NCBI RefSeq assembly: GCF_000342045.1
Contig: NZ_AONQ01000008.1
Location: forward strand, 1-64,000
Source of the DNA: Paramagnetospirillum caucaseum
GTDB lineage: Bacteria; Pseudomonadota; Alphaproteobacteria; Rhodospirillales; Magnetospirillaceae
Direction: 5' to 3'
DNA: 64,000 bases
In this document: positions 53,160 to 60,919 of the stretch, piece by piece
Layout of the letters: every line of letters begins with the position of its first letter
How positions within the stretch are numbered: position 1 is the stretch's first letter
Position numbers and translations under genes: made by a program
Notes under the pieces: generated by a model
The model's input: only the letters and a program-made list of their open reading frames with translations
Told to the model about the DNA's origin: nothing
Databases searched by the model: none

Positions 53160-54917
53160 TCAACCCTCCGGCCGGACCACGCACAGATGGCCGGCGGCCT
53201 GCTTGGCCGCCTTCTTGTGGGCGGCCAGCAGGCGCGACACTTCGTCGGAGGAGCCGGCGGCCCGGCCCGGGGCCAGGTGCACGGCGACGCAGCTCACCGT
53301 CATCAGGGGAAAGCGCGCCGTATGGCCCAGGCGGTCCTGGCCGACCATATGGCCCAGGCGCCGCGTCTCGTCGTCGTAGAAGCTTTCCACGTCGCGGGCG
53401 AAATCGGCGATCAGCCGGCGGCAGGTGTCCTCGGCGTTCTCCGCCGCCGCTCCCCGGAAGCCGGCGAAGAAATCGTCGCCGCCGATATGCCCGGCGAAGC
53501 CGCCCGCCGCCGTCATGGCCTTGGCCAGCAGGTCGCCGAACAGCAGGATGGCGCGGTCGCCGAGGCGGAATCCGTACTTGTCGTTGAACGGCTTGAAATT
53601 GTCGAAATCGAAATAGGCCAGCAGATAGCTGCCGTCCCTGTCCTCCATGGCCTCGCAGACCCAGGACAGGATGACGGCGTTGCCGGGCAGCCGGGTCAGC
53701 GGGTTCTGGTCGCGCGCCGTGGCCAGATTCTTGTCGTTGATGACGCGCAGCAGGGAATCCGCCGACAGGAAGCCCACATAGCGCATGTCGTTGACGATCA
53801 GGATGCCTTCCGACCGCTCCACCGCCGAATAGGCTTCCAGGATCTGCTCGGCCCTGGCGCCCATGTCGGCCATCGGGCAGCGGACGATGAAATCCTTGAG
53901 CGAGCGGCCGTAGCTCTTGTTGGCGATCAGTTCCTTGCCGAAGGGGGAATAGGTGTAGTCCTTCAGTTCCTGGTCCCGCACGATCCCCACCGGCGCGCCC
54001 GATCCGTCCACCACCGGGAAGAAGGTTGCCGACTTGTCGGTGCGGAAGCGTTCGAACACCCGCTCCATGGGGGTGTCCAGCCCCAGCGGCTCGGGCCGCG
54101 CGATCTGGTCGGCGATGATGCGCTGGTCCGAGGCGCCGGCCCGGCGGTCCAGGCGGGCCAGCCGTTCGATCTCGGGGTAATGGGGCCGCAGCCCGGCCCA
54201 CTCGGTGGTCGGGCGGCTCACCAGCCAGCCCTGGACCATGTCGCAGCCGATCTCCTTGCAGACGCGGAATTCCCGCTCGGTCTCCACCCCTTCGGCCACC
54301 ACGATGGCGCCCAGCAGGTGGGCGATGGTGACGATATGGGCCAGGAACACCTTCTTCTTGGAATCGGCGGCGATGTCGGCCACGAAAAAGCGGTCGATCT
54401 TCAGGTAGTCGGGTTCCGAGTAGTACAGCAGCTGCAGCCCGGAAAAGCCGGTGCCGAAATCGTCGATGGCCAGCCGGAAGCCCTGGCGCTTGAAATGGCG
54501 GAAGGTGGCGACGGCGTCCAGGCCGGGCTCCAGCGGGTGGCGCTCGGAAATCTCTAACACCACCGAGGATTCGGGCAGGCCGTGGCGCTCCAGGATGGCC
54601 CGCGTCCGCCGCGCCGGGTCGCCCTCGAGCCCCAGGACACGGTTGTCGATGTTGAGGAACAGCTTGGCCCGGGGGTGGTGGGGCAGGGTGGCGAAGGCGG
54701 CCACCGCCTTTTCGCGCAGGGCCAGCTCCACCTCGGCCAGATGGCCGCCGGCATGGCAGCGATCGAAGAAGTCCTGGATGGAGGCGTAGCCCGCCGCCTC
54801 GGTGCCCCGCAGCAGCGCCTCGTAGCCGTGGCAGGCGCCGGAATGGATGCCGACCACCGGCTGGAGGGCGATGGTCAGGCGGTCGAGGATATTGGGGCCC
54901 AGGGTGTGGGGCGGCAT
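53160..54917 (-). CDS. EAL - CBS - degenerate GGDEF c-di-GMP protein
   Basis: The 585-aa protein starts with an EAL domain (about 10-250) whose key residues are all present: E33 (YEALLRG), N89, E122, D152/D153, K173, E209 and E212, so phosphodiesterase activity is expected. Residues about 265-395 form a CBS pair that may sense nucleotides. The C-terminal domain is GGDEF-like but reads GGDDF (479-483) and is probably non-catalytic or GTP-binding only. GGAGCGATCGGA precedes the ATG. It stands where trpF would be expected upstream of trpB. Confidence 0.93.
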   Translation of the reverse strand: MPPHTLGPNILDRLTIALQPVVGIHSGACHGYEALLRGTEAAGYASIQDFFDRCHAGGHLAEVELALREKAVAAFATLPHHPRAKLFLNIDNRVLGLEGDPARRTRAILERHGLPESSVVLEISERHPLEPGLDAVATFRHFKRQGFRLAIDDFGTGFSGLQLLYYSEPDYLKIDRFFVADIAADSKKKVFLAHIVTIAHLLGAIVVAEGVETEREFRVCKEIGCDMVQGWLVSRPTTEWAGLRPHYPEIERLARLDRRAGASDQRIIADQIARPEPLGLDTPMERVFERFRTDKSATFFPVVDGSGAPVGIVRDQELKDYTYSPFGKELIANKSYGRSLKDFIVRCPMADMGARAEQILEAYSAVERSEGILIVNDMRYVGFLSADSLLRVINDKNLATARDQNPLTRLPGNAVILSWVCEAMEDRDGSYLLAYFDFDNFKPFNDKYGFRLGDRAILLFGDLLAKAMTAAGGFAGHIGGDDFFAGFRGAAAENAEDTCRRLIADFARDVESFYDDETRRLGHMVGQDRLGHTARFPLMTVSCVAVHLAPGRAAGSSDEVSRLLAAHKKAAKQAAGHLCVVRPEG

Positions 54918-55108
54918 TCCGATCGCTCCGGCCGGTCATCCCGGTACGGATTCATCCGCCGAAGCCGGGGCGGGGTCAACGCCCGGATGGGGGGCGGAAG
55001 GCAAATTCACGCGCCTGTCACACGCCCGGATTTCATCGCTGCCATAAACCAGATTTAAACGAAAGACATACGAAGTTACACGAAGCATGTTGAATCGTTA
55101 TTACTCGA

Positions 55109-55128
55109 TTGATATTAATTTGTATCAA
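55109..55128 (+). promoter_or_regulatory. dyad upstream of the aerotaxis pair
   Basis: TTGATA-N8-TATCAA is an inverted repeat in an AT-rich stretch (about 55030-55150), 40 bp upstream of the PAS-protein ATG. It differs from an FNR box (N4), so the binding protein is unknown; it could also be chance in AT-rich DNA. Confidence 0.35.
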
Positions 55129-55167
55129 AGGGCTAATATGCCTATGTCATTGGGATGGTAGAGTCGA

Positions 55168-55692
55168 ATGAGCAGCAAGACCATTCAACCCTCGGGTAGG
55201 GAGCGGGCCTTCGCCGAGGATGAGATCATCGTCAGCAAGACCGACATCAAGGGGCGCCTCACCTATGTGAACGACGTGTTCATGTCGGTGTCGGGCTTCA
55301 CCGAGCCCGAGCTGATCGGCCAGCCGCACAGCCTGATCCGCCATCCCGACATGCCACGCTGCGTCTTCAAGCTCCTGTGGGACACCATCGCGTCCGGCAA
55401 GGAGCTGTTCGCCTATGTGGTGAATCTGGCCAAGAACGGCGATCATTACTGGGTTCTCGCCCACGTCACCCCGGATTTCGGCCCCGACGGCCAGATCGTC
55501 GGCTATCACTCCAACCGCCGCGTGCCGAGCCGCGCGGCGCTGGCCAAGGTTGTGCCCCTGTATCAGAGCCTGCTGAAGATCGAGGCCGCGAGCCCCGACC
55601 GCAAGCAGGGGATGGAGACGGCGTTCACCGCCCTCGTCGACCAGTTGAAGCGCGAAGGAAAGCCCTATGCAGAATTTGTCCTCGGTCTCTAA
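55168..55692 (+). CDS. Aer-type PAS sensor protein, separate from its transducer
   Basis: The 174-aa protein is almost only a PAS domain (about 15-125) of the Aer FAD-binding type: LIRHPDMPRCVFKLLW carries the RHPDMP motif and the Trp, and KNGDHYWVLAHV matches Aer. In E. coli Aer, PAS, anchor and signalling domain form one chain; here they are separate. There is no membrane segment. A short helical C-terminus (about 125-174) may contact the partner. Its 3' end overlaps the MCP start by 26 bases, implying coupling. Oxygen or redox sensing is inferred. Confidence 0.9.
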   Translation: MSSKTIQPSGRERAFAEDEIIVSKTDIKGRLTYVNDVFMSVSGFTEPELIGQPHSLIRHPDMPRCVFKLLWDTIASGKELFAYVVNLAKNGDHYWVLAHVTPDFGPDGQIVGYHSNRRVPSRAALAKVVPLYQSLLKIEAASPDRKQGMETAFTALVDQLKREGKPYAEFVLGL

Positions 55693-56965
55693 GGCCCTGC
55701 GCGCGTGCCAGATCACCTTCGGGCTGGCTCTCGCCCTGGCCGTCGTCGCCTTGCTGCTGCAGAACTGGGTGGCGGCGGGTTTCGCCCTGGCCCTGGCGGT
55801 GCCGGCCTGGCTGCCCATCGGCTACCTCAACCGCGCCAACGCCAGCATCGAGAAGGCGGTGAAGGTCTGCCAGGGGGCCGCCGCCGGCAATCTCGGCGAG
55901 CGCATCATGGATATCCGGGGGGGCGGCAACCTGGCCGTCATGCTGCGTTCCATCAACCGGCTGCTCGACCTGACCGAGGCCTATTGCCGCGAGTCCCAGG
56001 CGGCCATGGAGCACGCCAACCAGCGCCAGTACTTCCGCAAGATCATCCCCACCGGCCTGCGCGGTGATTTCGCCCGCTATGCCGGCGTGATCAATTCCTC
56101 CCTCGACCTGATGAAGCAGCGCGACGCCGAGGCGCTGGACTTCGCCGAGCAGAAGGTGCGCGTCCTGGTGCAGGAGGTGTCGTCGGCCTCGACCCAGCTG
56201 CGGCAGAGTTCGGACCGGCTGATGAACAACGCCACCCAGACCGTGCACCAGGCCATGACCTCGGCCGCCGCCGCCGAGGAGGCCTCGGTCAACGTCCAGT
56301 CGGTGGCCGGCGCCGCCGAGGAGCTGGCCGCCTCGTTCGGCGAGATCAACATGCAGACCACGCGGGCCACCGCCATCTCGTCCGAGGCCATGGTCACCGC
56401 CCAGCGCACCGACGAGACCGTGCAGGACCTCGGCCATGCCGCCGAGAAGATCGGCTCGGTGCTGTCGCTGATCCAGGACATCGCGTCCCAGACCAACCTG
56501 CTGGCCCTCAACGCCACCATCGAGGCGGCCCGCGCCGGCGAGGCCGGAAAAGGGTTCGCGGTCGTCGCCAACGAGGTCAAGACCCTGGCCAACCAGACGG
56601 CGCGGGCCACCGAGGAGATCTCGGCCCATGTCAGCCAGATCCAGCTGGCCTCCCAGGGCGCCGCCGTGGCCATCCGCGAGATCGCCCAGATCGTCGGCAC
56701 CATCCAGGAGACCTCCACCGCCGTGGCCGGCGCGGTGGAGGAGCAGAACGCGGTGACCATGGAGATCTCGCGCAATGTCCAGGAGGCCGCCACCGGCACC
56801 GCCTCGGTGTCGGAAGCGGTGGCCTATGTGAAGGACACCGCCGAGACCACCGACCAGGAGGCCCGCGACATCTCCGCCGCCGCCGCCAGCCTGGCCCACC
56901 GCGCCGACGACCTGGAGGCCCAGATCAACGGCTTCATCGCCAAGATCAAGGGCCAGGCCGCCTGA
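55667..56965 (+). CDS. methyl-accepting chemotaxis protein (transducer of a split aerotaxis receptor)
   Basis: The 432-aa protein has an N-terminal hydrophobic hairpin (about 13-52), no periplasmic ligand domain, and a signalling domain whose tip contains IASQTNLLALNATIEAARAGE and GFAVVANEVKTLA. It would dimerise, bind CheA/CheW and control the flagellar switch. It begins inside the end of the PAS gene. The lack of its own sensor domain and the coupling suggest that the two polypeptides make up an Aer-like receptor. A long perfect hairpin follows. Confidence 0.93.
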   Translation: MQNLSSVSKALRACQITFGLALALAVVALLLQNWVAAGFALALAVPAWLPIGYLNRANASIEKAVKVCQGAAAGNLGERIMDIRGGGNLAVMLRSINRLLDLTEAYCRESQAAMEHANQRQYFRKIIPTGLRGDFARYAGVINSSLDLMKQRDAEALDFAEQKVRVLVQEVSSASTQLRQSSDRLMNNATQTVHQAMTSAAAAEEASVNVQSVAGAAEELAASFGEINMQTTRATAISSEAMVTAQRTDETVQDLGHAAEKIGSVLSLIQDIASQTNLLALNATIEAARAGEAGKGFAVVANEVKTLANQTARATEEISAHVSQIQLASQGAAVAIREIAQIVGTIQETSTAVAGAVEEQNAVTMEISRNVQEAATGTASVSEAVAYVKDTAETTDQEARDISAAAASLAHRADDLEAQINGFIAKIKGQAA

Positions 56966-56977
56966 GATTGTTTCCCC

Positions 56978-57011
56978 GTTGCGGCATTCCCATGTGTGGG
57001 AATGCCGCAAC
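56978..57011 (+). promoter_or_regulatory. perfect 15-bp hairpin before the CDGSH gene
   Basis: GTTGCGGCATTCCCA-TGTG-TGGGAATGCCGCAAC: a 15-bp perfect stem with a four-base loop between the MCP stop and the AGGAGG (57013-57018) of the CDGSH gene. It lacks a T run. It may terminate the MCP message, be an RNase site, or shield the ribosome site. Confidence 0.65.
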
Positions 57012-57025
57012 CAGGAGGCAATCCC

Positions 57026-57265
57026 ATGACCGAACCCGTCATCGCCCAGAAGGCGCCCTATCCCGTCGCGGTCGAGGCGGGCAAGACCTATCACTGGTGC
57101 GCCTGCGGCCGCTCCCAGGCGCAGCCCTTCTGCGACGGCAGCCACAAGGGCACCGGGCTGGCCCCCGTCGCCCATACCCCGGACAAGGCGGGCACCCTTT
57201 ATTTCTGCGGCTGCAAGGCGACGAAGAAGCCGCCGCTGTGCGACGGCAGCCACAAAACTCTGTGA
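57026..57265 (+). CDS. double CDGSH iron-sulfur protein
   Basis: The 79-aa protein has two CDGSH units: CACGRSQAQPFCDGSH and CGCKATKKPPLCDGSH. Each provides three Cys and one His for a 2Fe-2S cluster (mitoNEET family). Bacterial members of this two-unit type are cytoplasmic and of uncertain redox role. AGGAGG sits eight bases before the ATG at 57026. It follows the aerotaxis genes after a strong hairpin. Confidence 0.92.
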   Translation: MTEPVIAQKAPYPVAVEAGKTYHWCACGRSQAQPFCDGSHKGTGLAPVAHTPDKAGTLYFCGCKATKKPPLCDGSHKTL

Positions 57266-57323
57266 TCCCTTGCCCGCAACCCGTCATCGGGGTAAACCGG
57301 GGGACGGCAATGGCGGGGTTTCC

Positions 57324-58316
57324 ATGAACAGAATCGGTGTGATCGGCGGAGGGGCCTGGGGAACGGCGTTGGCGCTCACCGCCCGCCGGGCCGGCCGCGA
57401 CGTGGTGCTGTGGGCCCGCGAGCCGGGCGTGGTCGCGGCCATCAACGCCAACCACGCCAATCCCGATTTCCTGCCGGGCGTCGCCCTCGATCCGGGCTTG
57501 CGCGCCACCGGCGATCTGGCCGAGGCGGCGGATGCCGACGCGGTGCTGCTGGTGGCGCCGGCCCAGCATCTGCGCGCCGCCTGCCATGCCCTGGCCCCCC
57601 ACTGGCGGGCCGGGGTGCCCGCCGTGATCTGCGCCAAGGGCATCGAGCTGGCCACCTGCGCCCTGATGCAGGACGCCGTCGCCGCCGCGTTGCCGGACGC
57701 TCCCATCGCCGTGCTGTCCGGCCCCACCTTCGCCGCCGAGGTGGCGCGCGGCCTGCCCACCGCCATCACCCTGGCCTGCGACGACGCCTCCCTGGGCCGC
57801 AGGCTGGTCGAGGCGCTGGGCACCGCCACCTTCCGTCCCTATCTCTCCGACGATCCGATCGGCGCCCAGATCGGCGGCGCGGTGAAGAACGTGCTGGCCA
57901 TCGCCTGCGGCATCGTCGAGGGGCGCGGCCTGGGCGACAACGCCCGCGCCGCCCTGATCACCCGGGGACTGGCCGAGCTGACCCGCCTCGCCATGGCCAA
58001 GGGCGGCCGGCCCGAGACCCTGATGGGCCTGTCCGGCCTGGGCGACCTGATCCTCACCGCCTCGTCCACCCAGTCGCGCAACTACTCGCTGGGCTTCGCC
58101 CTGGGCGAGGGCCGCGCCCTGGCCGACATCCTGGGCGAGCGCCATTCGGTGACCGAGGGCGTCTACAGCGCCGGCGCCGTGGTCGACATGGCCGGGCGTC
58201 TGGGCGTCGAGATGCCCATCTCGGCGGCGGTGGACGCGGTGATCAACAAGGGCCAGAGTCTGGACGAGGCCATCCGCGCCCTGCTGTCGCGCCCGTTCCG
58301 CACCGAAGGATTATAG
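57324..58316 (+). CDS. gpsA: glycerol-3-phosphate dehydrogenase [NAD(P)+] GpsA
   Basis: GpsA reduces dihydroxyacetone phosphate to sn-glycerol-3-phosphate for phospholipid synthesis. The 330-aa protein has the dinucleotide fold GVIGGGAWGTALA, the SGPTFAAEVARGLPTA motif, and the catalytic Lys in GGAVKNVLAIA. The ATG at 57324 gives the standard start MNRIGVIGGG. It precedes the lipoprotein gene by two bases. Confidence 0.97.
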   Translation: MNRIGVIGGGAWGTALALTARRAGRDVVLWAREPGVVAAINANHANPDFLPGVALDPGLRATGDLAEAADADAVLLVAPAQHLRAACHALAPHWRAGVPAVICAKGIELATCALMQDAVAAALPDAPIAVLSGPTFAAEVARGLPTAITLACDDASLGRRLVEALGTATFRPYLSDDPIGAQIGGAVKNVLAIACGIVEGRGLGDNARAALITRGLAELTRLAMAKGGRPETLMGLSGLGDLILTASSTQSRNYSLGFALGEGRALADILGERHSVTEGVYSAGAVVDMAGRLGVEMPISAAVDAVINKGQSLDEAIRALLSRPFRTEGL

Positions 58317-58318
58317 CC

Positions 58319-58810
58319 ATGCGCCGCTCCGCCCTTGCTCTGTGCCTGCTGGCTCTCGGCGGCTGCGCCGAAAATCCCACCGAGGGCCAGTTGTGGGGCG
58401 CCGGGGCCGGAGCCATCGTCGGCGGCGGCATCGGCCGGGCGGCCGCCCTGGGCGCCCCCCATCTGGCCGCCACCTTCACGCCGGTGGGCGCGGTGGCCGG
58501 GGCGGTGGCCGGCAGCATGGTCGGCGGCTGGTTCGATCCCCATCCCAACCGGCTGTGGTCGGCGGCGACCATCGAGGCGGCCGAGACCGGGCAGGAGGCC
58601 CGCTGGGCAGCGCGCGGTCTGGAAGGCGCGGTGGTGCCCCAGGGGGCGGGCTGGACCGATAACGGCGGGCGGGCCTGCCGCCGGCTGGCGCAGTCGGCCC
58701 TGCGGACGGGCGAGACCGGCGGCGGTTATTCCCGCCAGGTGGTGGCCTGCCGGCTGGCGGACGGCACCTGGGAAGTGGTGCTGCCGCCCGAAGATGAGCC
58801 GAAAAGCTAA
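58319..58810 (+). CDS. small lipoprotein with glycine-zipper-like region
   Basis: The 163-aa protein has a lipoprotein signal peptide ending in LGGC (Cys16), so it should be acylated and probably outer-membrane bound. Residues about 27-72 form a Gly/Ala-rich hydrophobic stretch (AGAGAIVGGGIGRA) similar to the 17-kDa antigen type. The C-terminal half (about 110-163) contains two Cys and resembles surface-antigen domains. Function unknown. It is coupled to gpsA by a two-base gap. Confidence 0.78.
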   Translation: MRRSALALCLLALGGCAENPTEGQLWGAGAGAIVGGGIGRAAALGAPHLAATFTPVGAVAGAVAGSMVGGWFDPHPNRLWSAATIEAAETGQEARWAARGLEGAVVPQGAGWTDNGGRACRRLAQSALRTGETGGGYSRQVVACRLADGTWEVVLPPEDEPKS

Positions 58811-58916
58811 AAATCCTTCCTCATCATAGACTTGCCCAATAGACCCGGCTTGACGGGGGCGGGGGGCTTCGGCATGCTGGCCCGCAACCTGGAGCACAAC
58901 CAAGGACGTGAAATCC

Positions 58917-59207
58917 ATGACCAAGTCGGAGCTGATCGCCCGCCTGGCCGAGGCCAACCCCCATCTCTATCAGCGGGATGTGGAGCGCATCGTGACCACC
59001 ATCTTCGACGAGATCGCCTCGGCCCTGGCCCGGGGCGACCGGGTGGAACTGCGCGGCTTCGGCGCCTTCTCGGTGAAGAAGCGCGACCCGCGCACCGGAC
59101 GCAATCCCCGCACCGGCGAGACGGTGTCGGTGGAGGGCAAGGCGGTTCCCTTCTTCAAGACCGGCAAGCAGCTGCGCGAGAAGCTCAACGTCGGCGGCGG
59201 CTCGTGA
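58917..59207 (+). CDS. ihfB: integration host factor subunit beta
   Basis: IHF-beta pairs with IHF-alpha to bend DNA sharply, notably at sigma-54 promoters. The 96-aa protein has the HU/IHF fold: [12 protein letters not shown], then [15 protein letters not shown] and RNPRTGETV, where the Pro intercalates. The ATG at 58917 is preferred to a GTG three codons earlier. It begins the ihfB-lapA-pyrF-trpF run. IHF could assist the sigma-54 promoter of fliK. Confidence 0.97.
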   Translation: MTKSELIARLAEANPHLYQRDVERIVTTIFDEIASALARGDRVELRGFGAFSVKKRDPRTGRNPRTGETVSVEGKAVPFFKTGKQLREKLNVGGGS

Positions 59208-59473
59208 GGCTGCTGGCCTGGATAACCGGCCTGCCCCTGGCCGTGCTGGTGGCGGTGTTCGCCGTCGCCAACCGGGCGGAGATTCATTTCGACCTGTGGC
59301 CGTTGCCGTTCGGCGTGGATCTGCCCGGCTATCTGGCGGTGCTGGCCCCGCTGGGCATCGGGCTGGCCGGCGGTTTCCTGCTGGGCTGGGCGTCGGGGCT
59401 GAAGGCCCGCCTGCGCGCCGGTTCGCTGCGCCGCCGGCTGGACGCCGCCGAGAAGACCCAGTCTCAAGCTTGA
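59204..59473 (+). CDS. LapA-family (DUF1049) membrane protein
   Basis: The 89-aa protein has two membrane helices (about 5-25 and 45-68) with [14 protein letters not shown] between them and a basic C-terminal helix. LapA homologues act with LapB in the control of lipopolysaccharide synthesis in E. coli. The GTG overlaps the ihfB stop. lapB is not present in the window. Confidence 0.85.
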   Translation: MRLLAWITGLPLAVLVAVFAVANRAEIHFDLWPLPFGVDLPGYLAVLAPLGIGLAGGFLLGWASGLKARLRAGSLRRRLDAAEKTQSQA

Positions 59474-59485
59474 GGTAGCCTGTCC

Positions 59486-60193
59486 GTGACCAATCCCGTC
59501 TATGTCGCCATCGACACCACCGAGGCCGCCCGCGCCATCTCCCTTGCCGAACGCCTGAAGGGGCAGGTCGGCGGGTTCAAGCTGGGCCTGGAATACTTCA
59601 CCGCCAACGGTCCGGCCGGCATGGAGGCGGTGTCCGGCCTCGGCATGCCGCTGTTTGTCGATCTCAAGCTGCACGACATTCCCAATACCGTGGCCGCCGC
59701 CATGAAGGGCGTGGTGCGCCTGGGCGCCGCCATCACCACCATCCACGCCTCGGGCGGCGGCGCCATGATCCGCGCCGCCGTGGACGCCGCCAATGACGAG
59801 GCTGCCCGCCTGGGAATGGTCCCGCCCGCCGTGGTGGCGGTGACCGTGCTGACCAGCCTGGATCAGGCCGGGGCCGAGCAGGTGGGTTTCGACCGCCCGG
59901 TGCTCGATCAGGTCAAGCGCCTCGCCGCCCTGGCCCAGGAGAGCGGGGCCGCCGGCATCGTCTGTTCACCGCTGGAGGTCGAGGCGGTGCGCGCCCTCTG
60001 CGGTCCCGATTTCAAGCTGGTGATTCCCGGCATCCGCCCCGCCTGGAGCGAGGCCGGCGACCAGAAGCGCTTCCTCACCCCGGCCGAGGCCCGTGCCAAG
60101 GGCGCCGACGTGCTGGTGATCGGGCGGCCCATCACCGGCGCCGCCGACCCGGCCGAGGCCGCCGGGCGGATCAAGGCCGAACTGGGACTTTAA
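59486..60193 (+). CDS. pyrF: orotidine 5'-phosphate decarboxylase PyrF
   Basis: PyrF decarboxylates OMP to UMP. The 235-aa protein has the catalytic FVDLKLHDIPNTV motif and the phosphate-binding segment VIGRPITGA near the end. A GTG start with GAGGT upstream is used. trpF begins four bases after the stop, so the two are co-transcribed. Confidence 0.97.
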   Translation: MTNPVYVAIDTTEAARAISLAERLKGQVGGFKLGLEYFTANGPAGMEAVSGLGMPLFVDLKLHDIPNTVAAAMKGVVRLGAAITTIHASGGGAMIRAAVDAANDEAARLGMVPPAVVAVTVLTSLDQAGAEQVGFDRPVLDQVKRLAALAQESGAAGIVCSPLEVEAVRALCGPDFKLVIPGIRPAWSEAGDQKRFLTPAEARAKGADVLVIGRPITGAADPAEAAGRIKAELGL

Positions 60194-60197
60194 GATC

Positions 60198-60842
60198 ATG
60201 CCGGTCGAGGTCAAGATCTGCGGCATCACCGACGAAGACGCCATGGATGCCGCCATCGAGGCCGGGGCCGATTATGTCGGGCTGGTGTTCTTTCCCAAGA
60301 GCCCGCGCAACGTCACCCCCGACCGCGCCGCCGAACTGGTGGAGTTCACCCCCGGCGACGTGGGCAAGGTCGGGCTGTTCGTCGACCCCGACGATGCCAC
60401 CCTGGACGCGGTGCTGACCCGGGTGCGGCTCGATCTGCTGCAGTTGCACGGGCGCGAGACGCCCGAGCGGGTCGAGGCCATCCGCCTGGAATACGGCCTG
60501 CCGGTGATGAAAATGCTGCCGGTGTCGGAGCCGGCCGACCTGGATGCCGCCGAGCCCTACCTGGCGGTGGCCGACCGCCTGCTGTTCGACGCCAAGCCGC
60601 CCAAGGGCGCATTGCTGCCCGGCGGCAACGCGACGAGCTTCGACTGGTCGATCCTGACGGGACGCAAATGGGGCCTGCCGTGGATGCTGGCCGGCGGCCT
60701 GACGCCTGCCAACGTGGCCGAGGCGGTGCGCATCAGCGGCGCTCTCTGCGTCGACGTCTCGTCGGGGGTGGAAAGCGCGCCGGGCGTCAAGGACGCAGAA
60801 AAAATTCAGGCCTTCATCCGGGCGGCCCGTTCGTCAGGATAG
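60198..60842 (+). CDS. trpF: phosphoribosylanthranilate isomerase TrpF
   Basis: TrpF isomerises phosphoribosylanthranilate in tryptophan synthesis. The 214-aa protein has the catalytic Cys in VKICGIT (residues 5-11), the catalytic Asp in the VGLFVDP region and a C-terminal DVSSGVE phosphate site. Its usual neighbour trpB is not next to it but 7 kb upstream on the other strand. A REP-like element lies just after the stop. Confidence 0.97.
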   Translation: MPVEVKICGITDEDAMDAAIEAGADYVGLVFFPKSPRNVTPDRAAELVEFTPGDVGKVGLFVDPDDATLDAVLTRVRLDLLQLHGRETPERVEAIRLEYGLPVMKMLPVSEPADLDAAEPYLAVADRLLFDAKPPKGALLPGGNATSFDWSILTGRKWGLPWMLAGGLTPANVAEAVRISGALCVDVSSGVESAPGVKDAEKIQAFIRAARSSG

Positions 60843-60856
60843 TTTCTGGCGGATGA

Positions 60857-60917
60857 TACTGCCGAGACGGCCGCGCTCCAGGACGCGCCCGGTCGGGAGC
60901 GCGGGCATCCTGCCCGC
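60857..60917 (+). repeat. REP-like multi-hairpin element, copy 3
   Basis: A variant of the repeat at 5128 and 10351: the first arm is worn (TGCCGAGACGGCCGC), then CGCTCC...GGAGCG and GCGGGC-ATCCT-GCCCGC (ending at 60917) are intact. It lies between the convergent stops of trpF and the PAS-GGDEF gene and overlaps the presumed trpF-trpB rearrangement point. Confidence 0.75.
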
Positions 60918-60919
60918 AT

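Noticed and set aside
55109-55128. FNR box upstream of the aerotaxis pair
   Set aside because: The half sites are eight bases apart (TTGATA-N8-TATCAA) instead of TTGAT-N4-ATCAA; kept only as an unassigned dyad.
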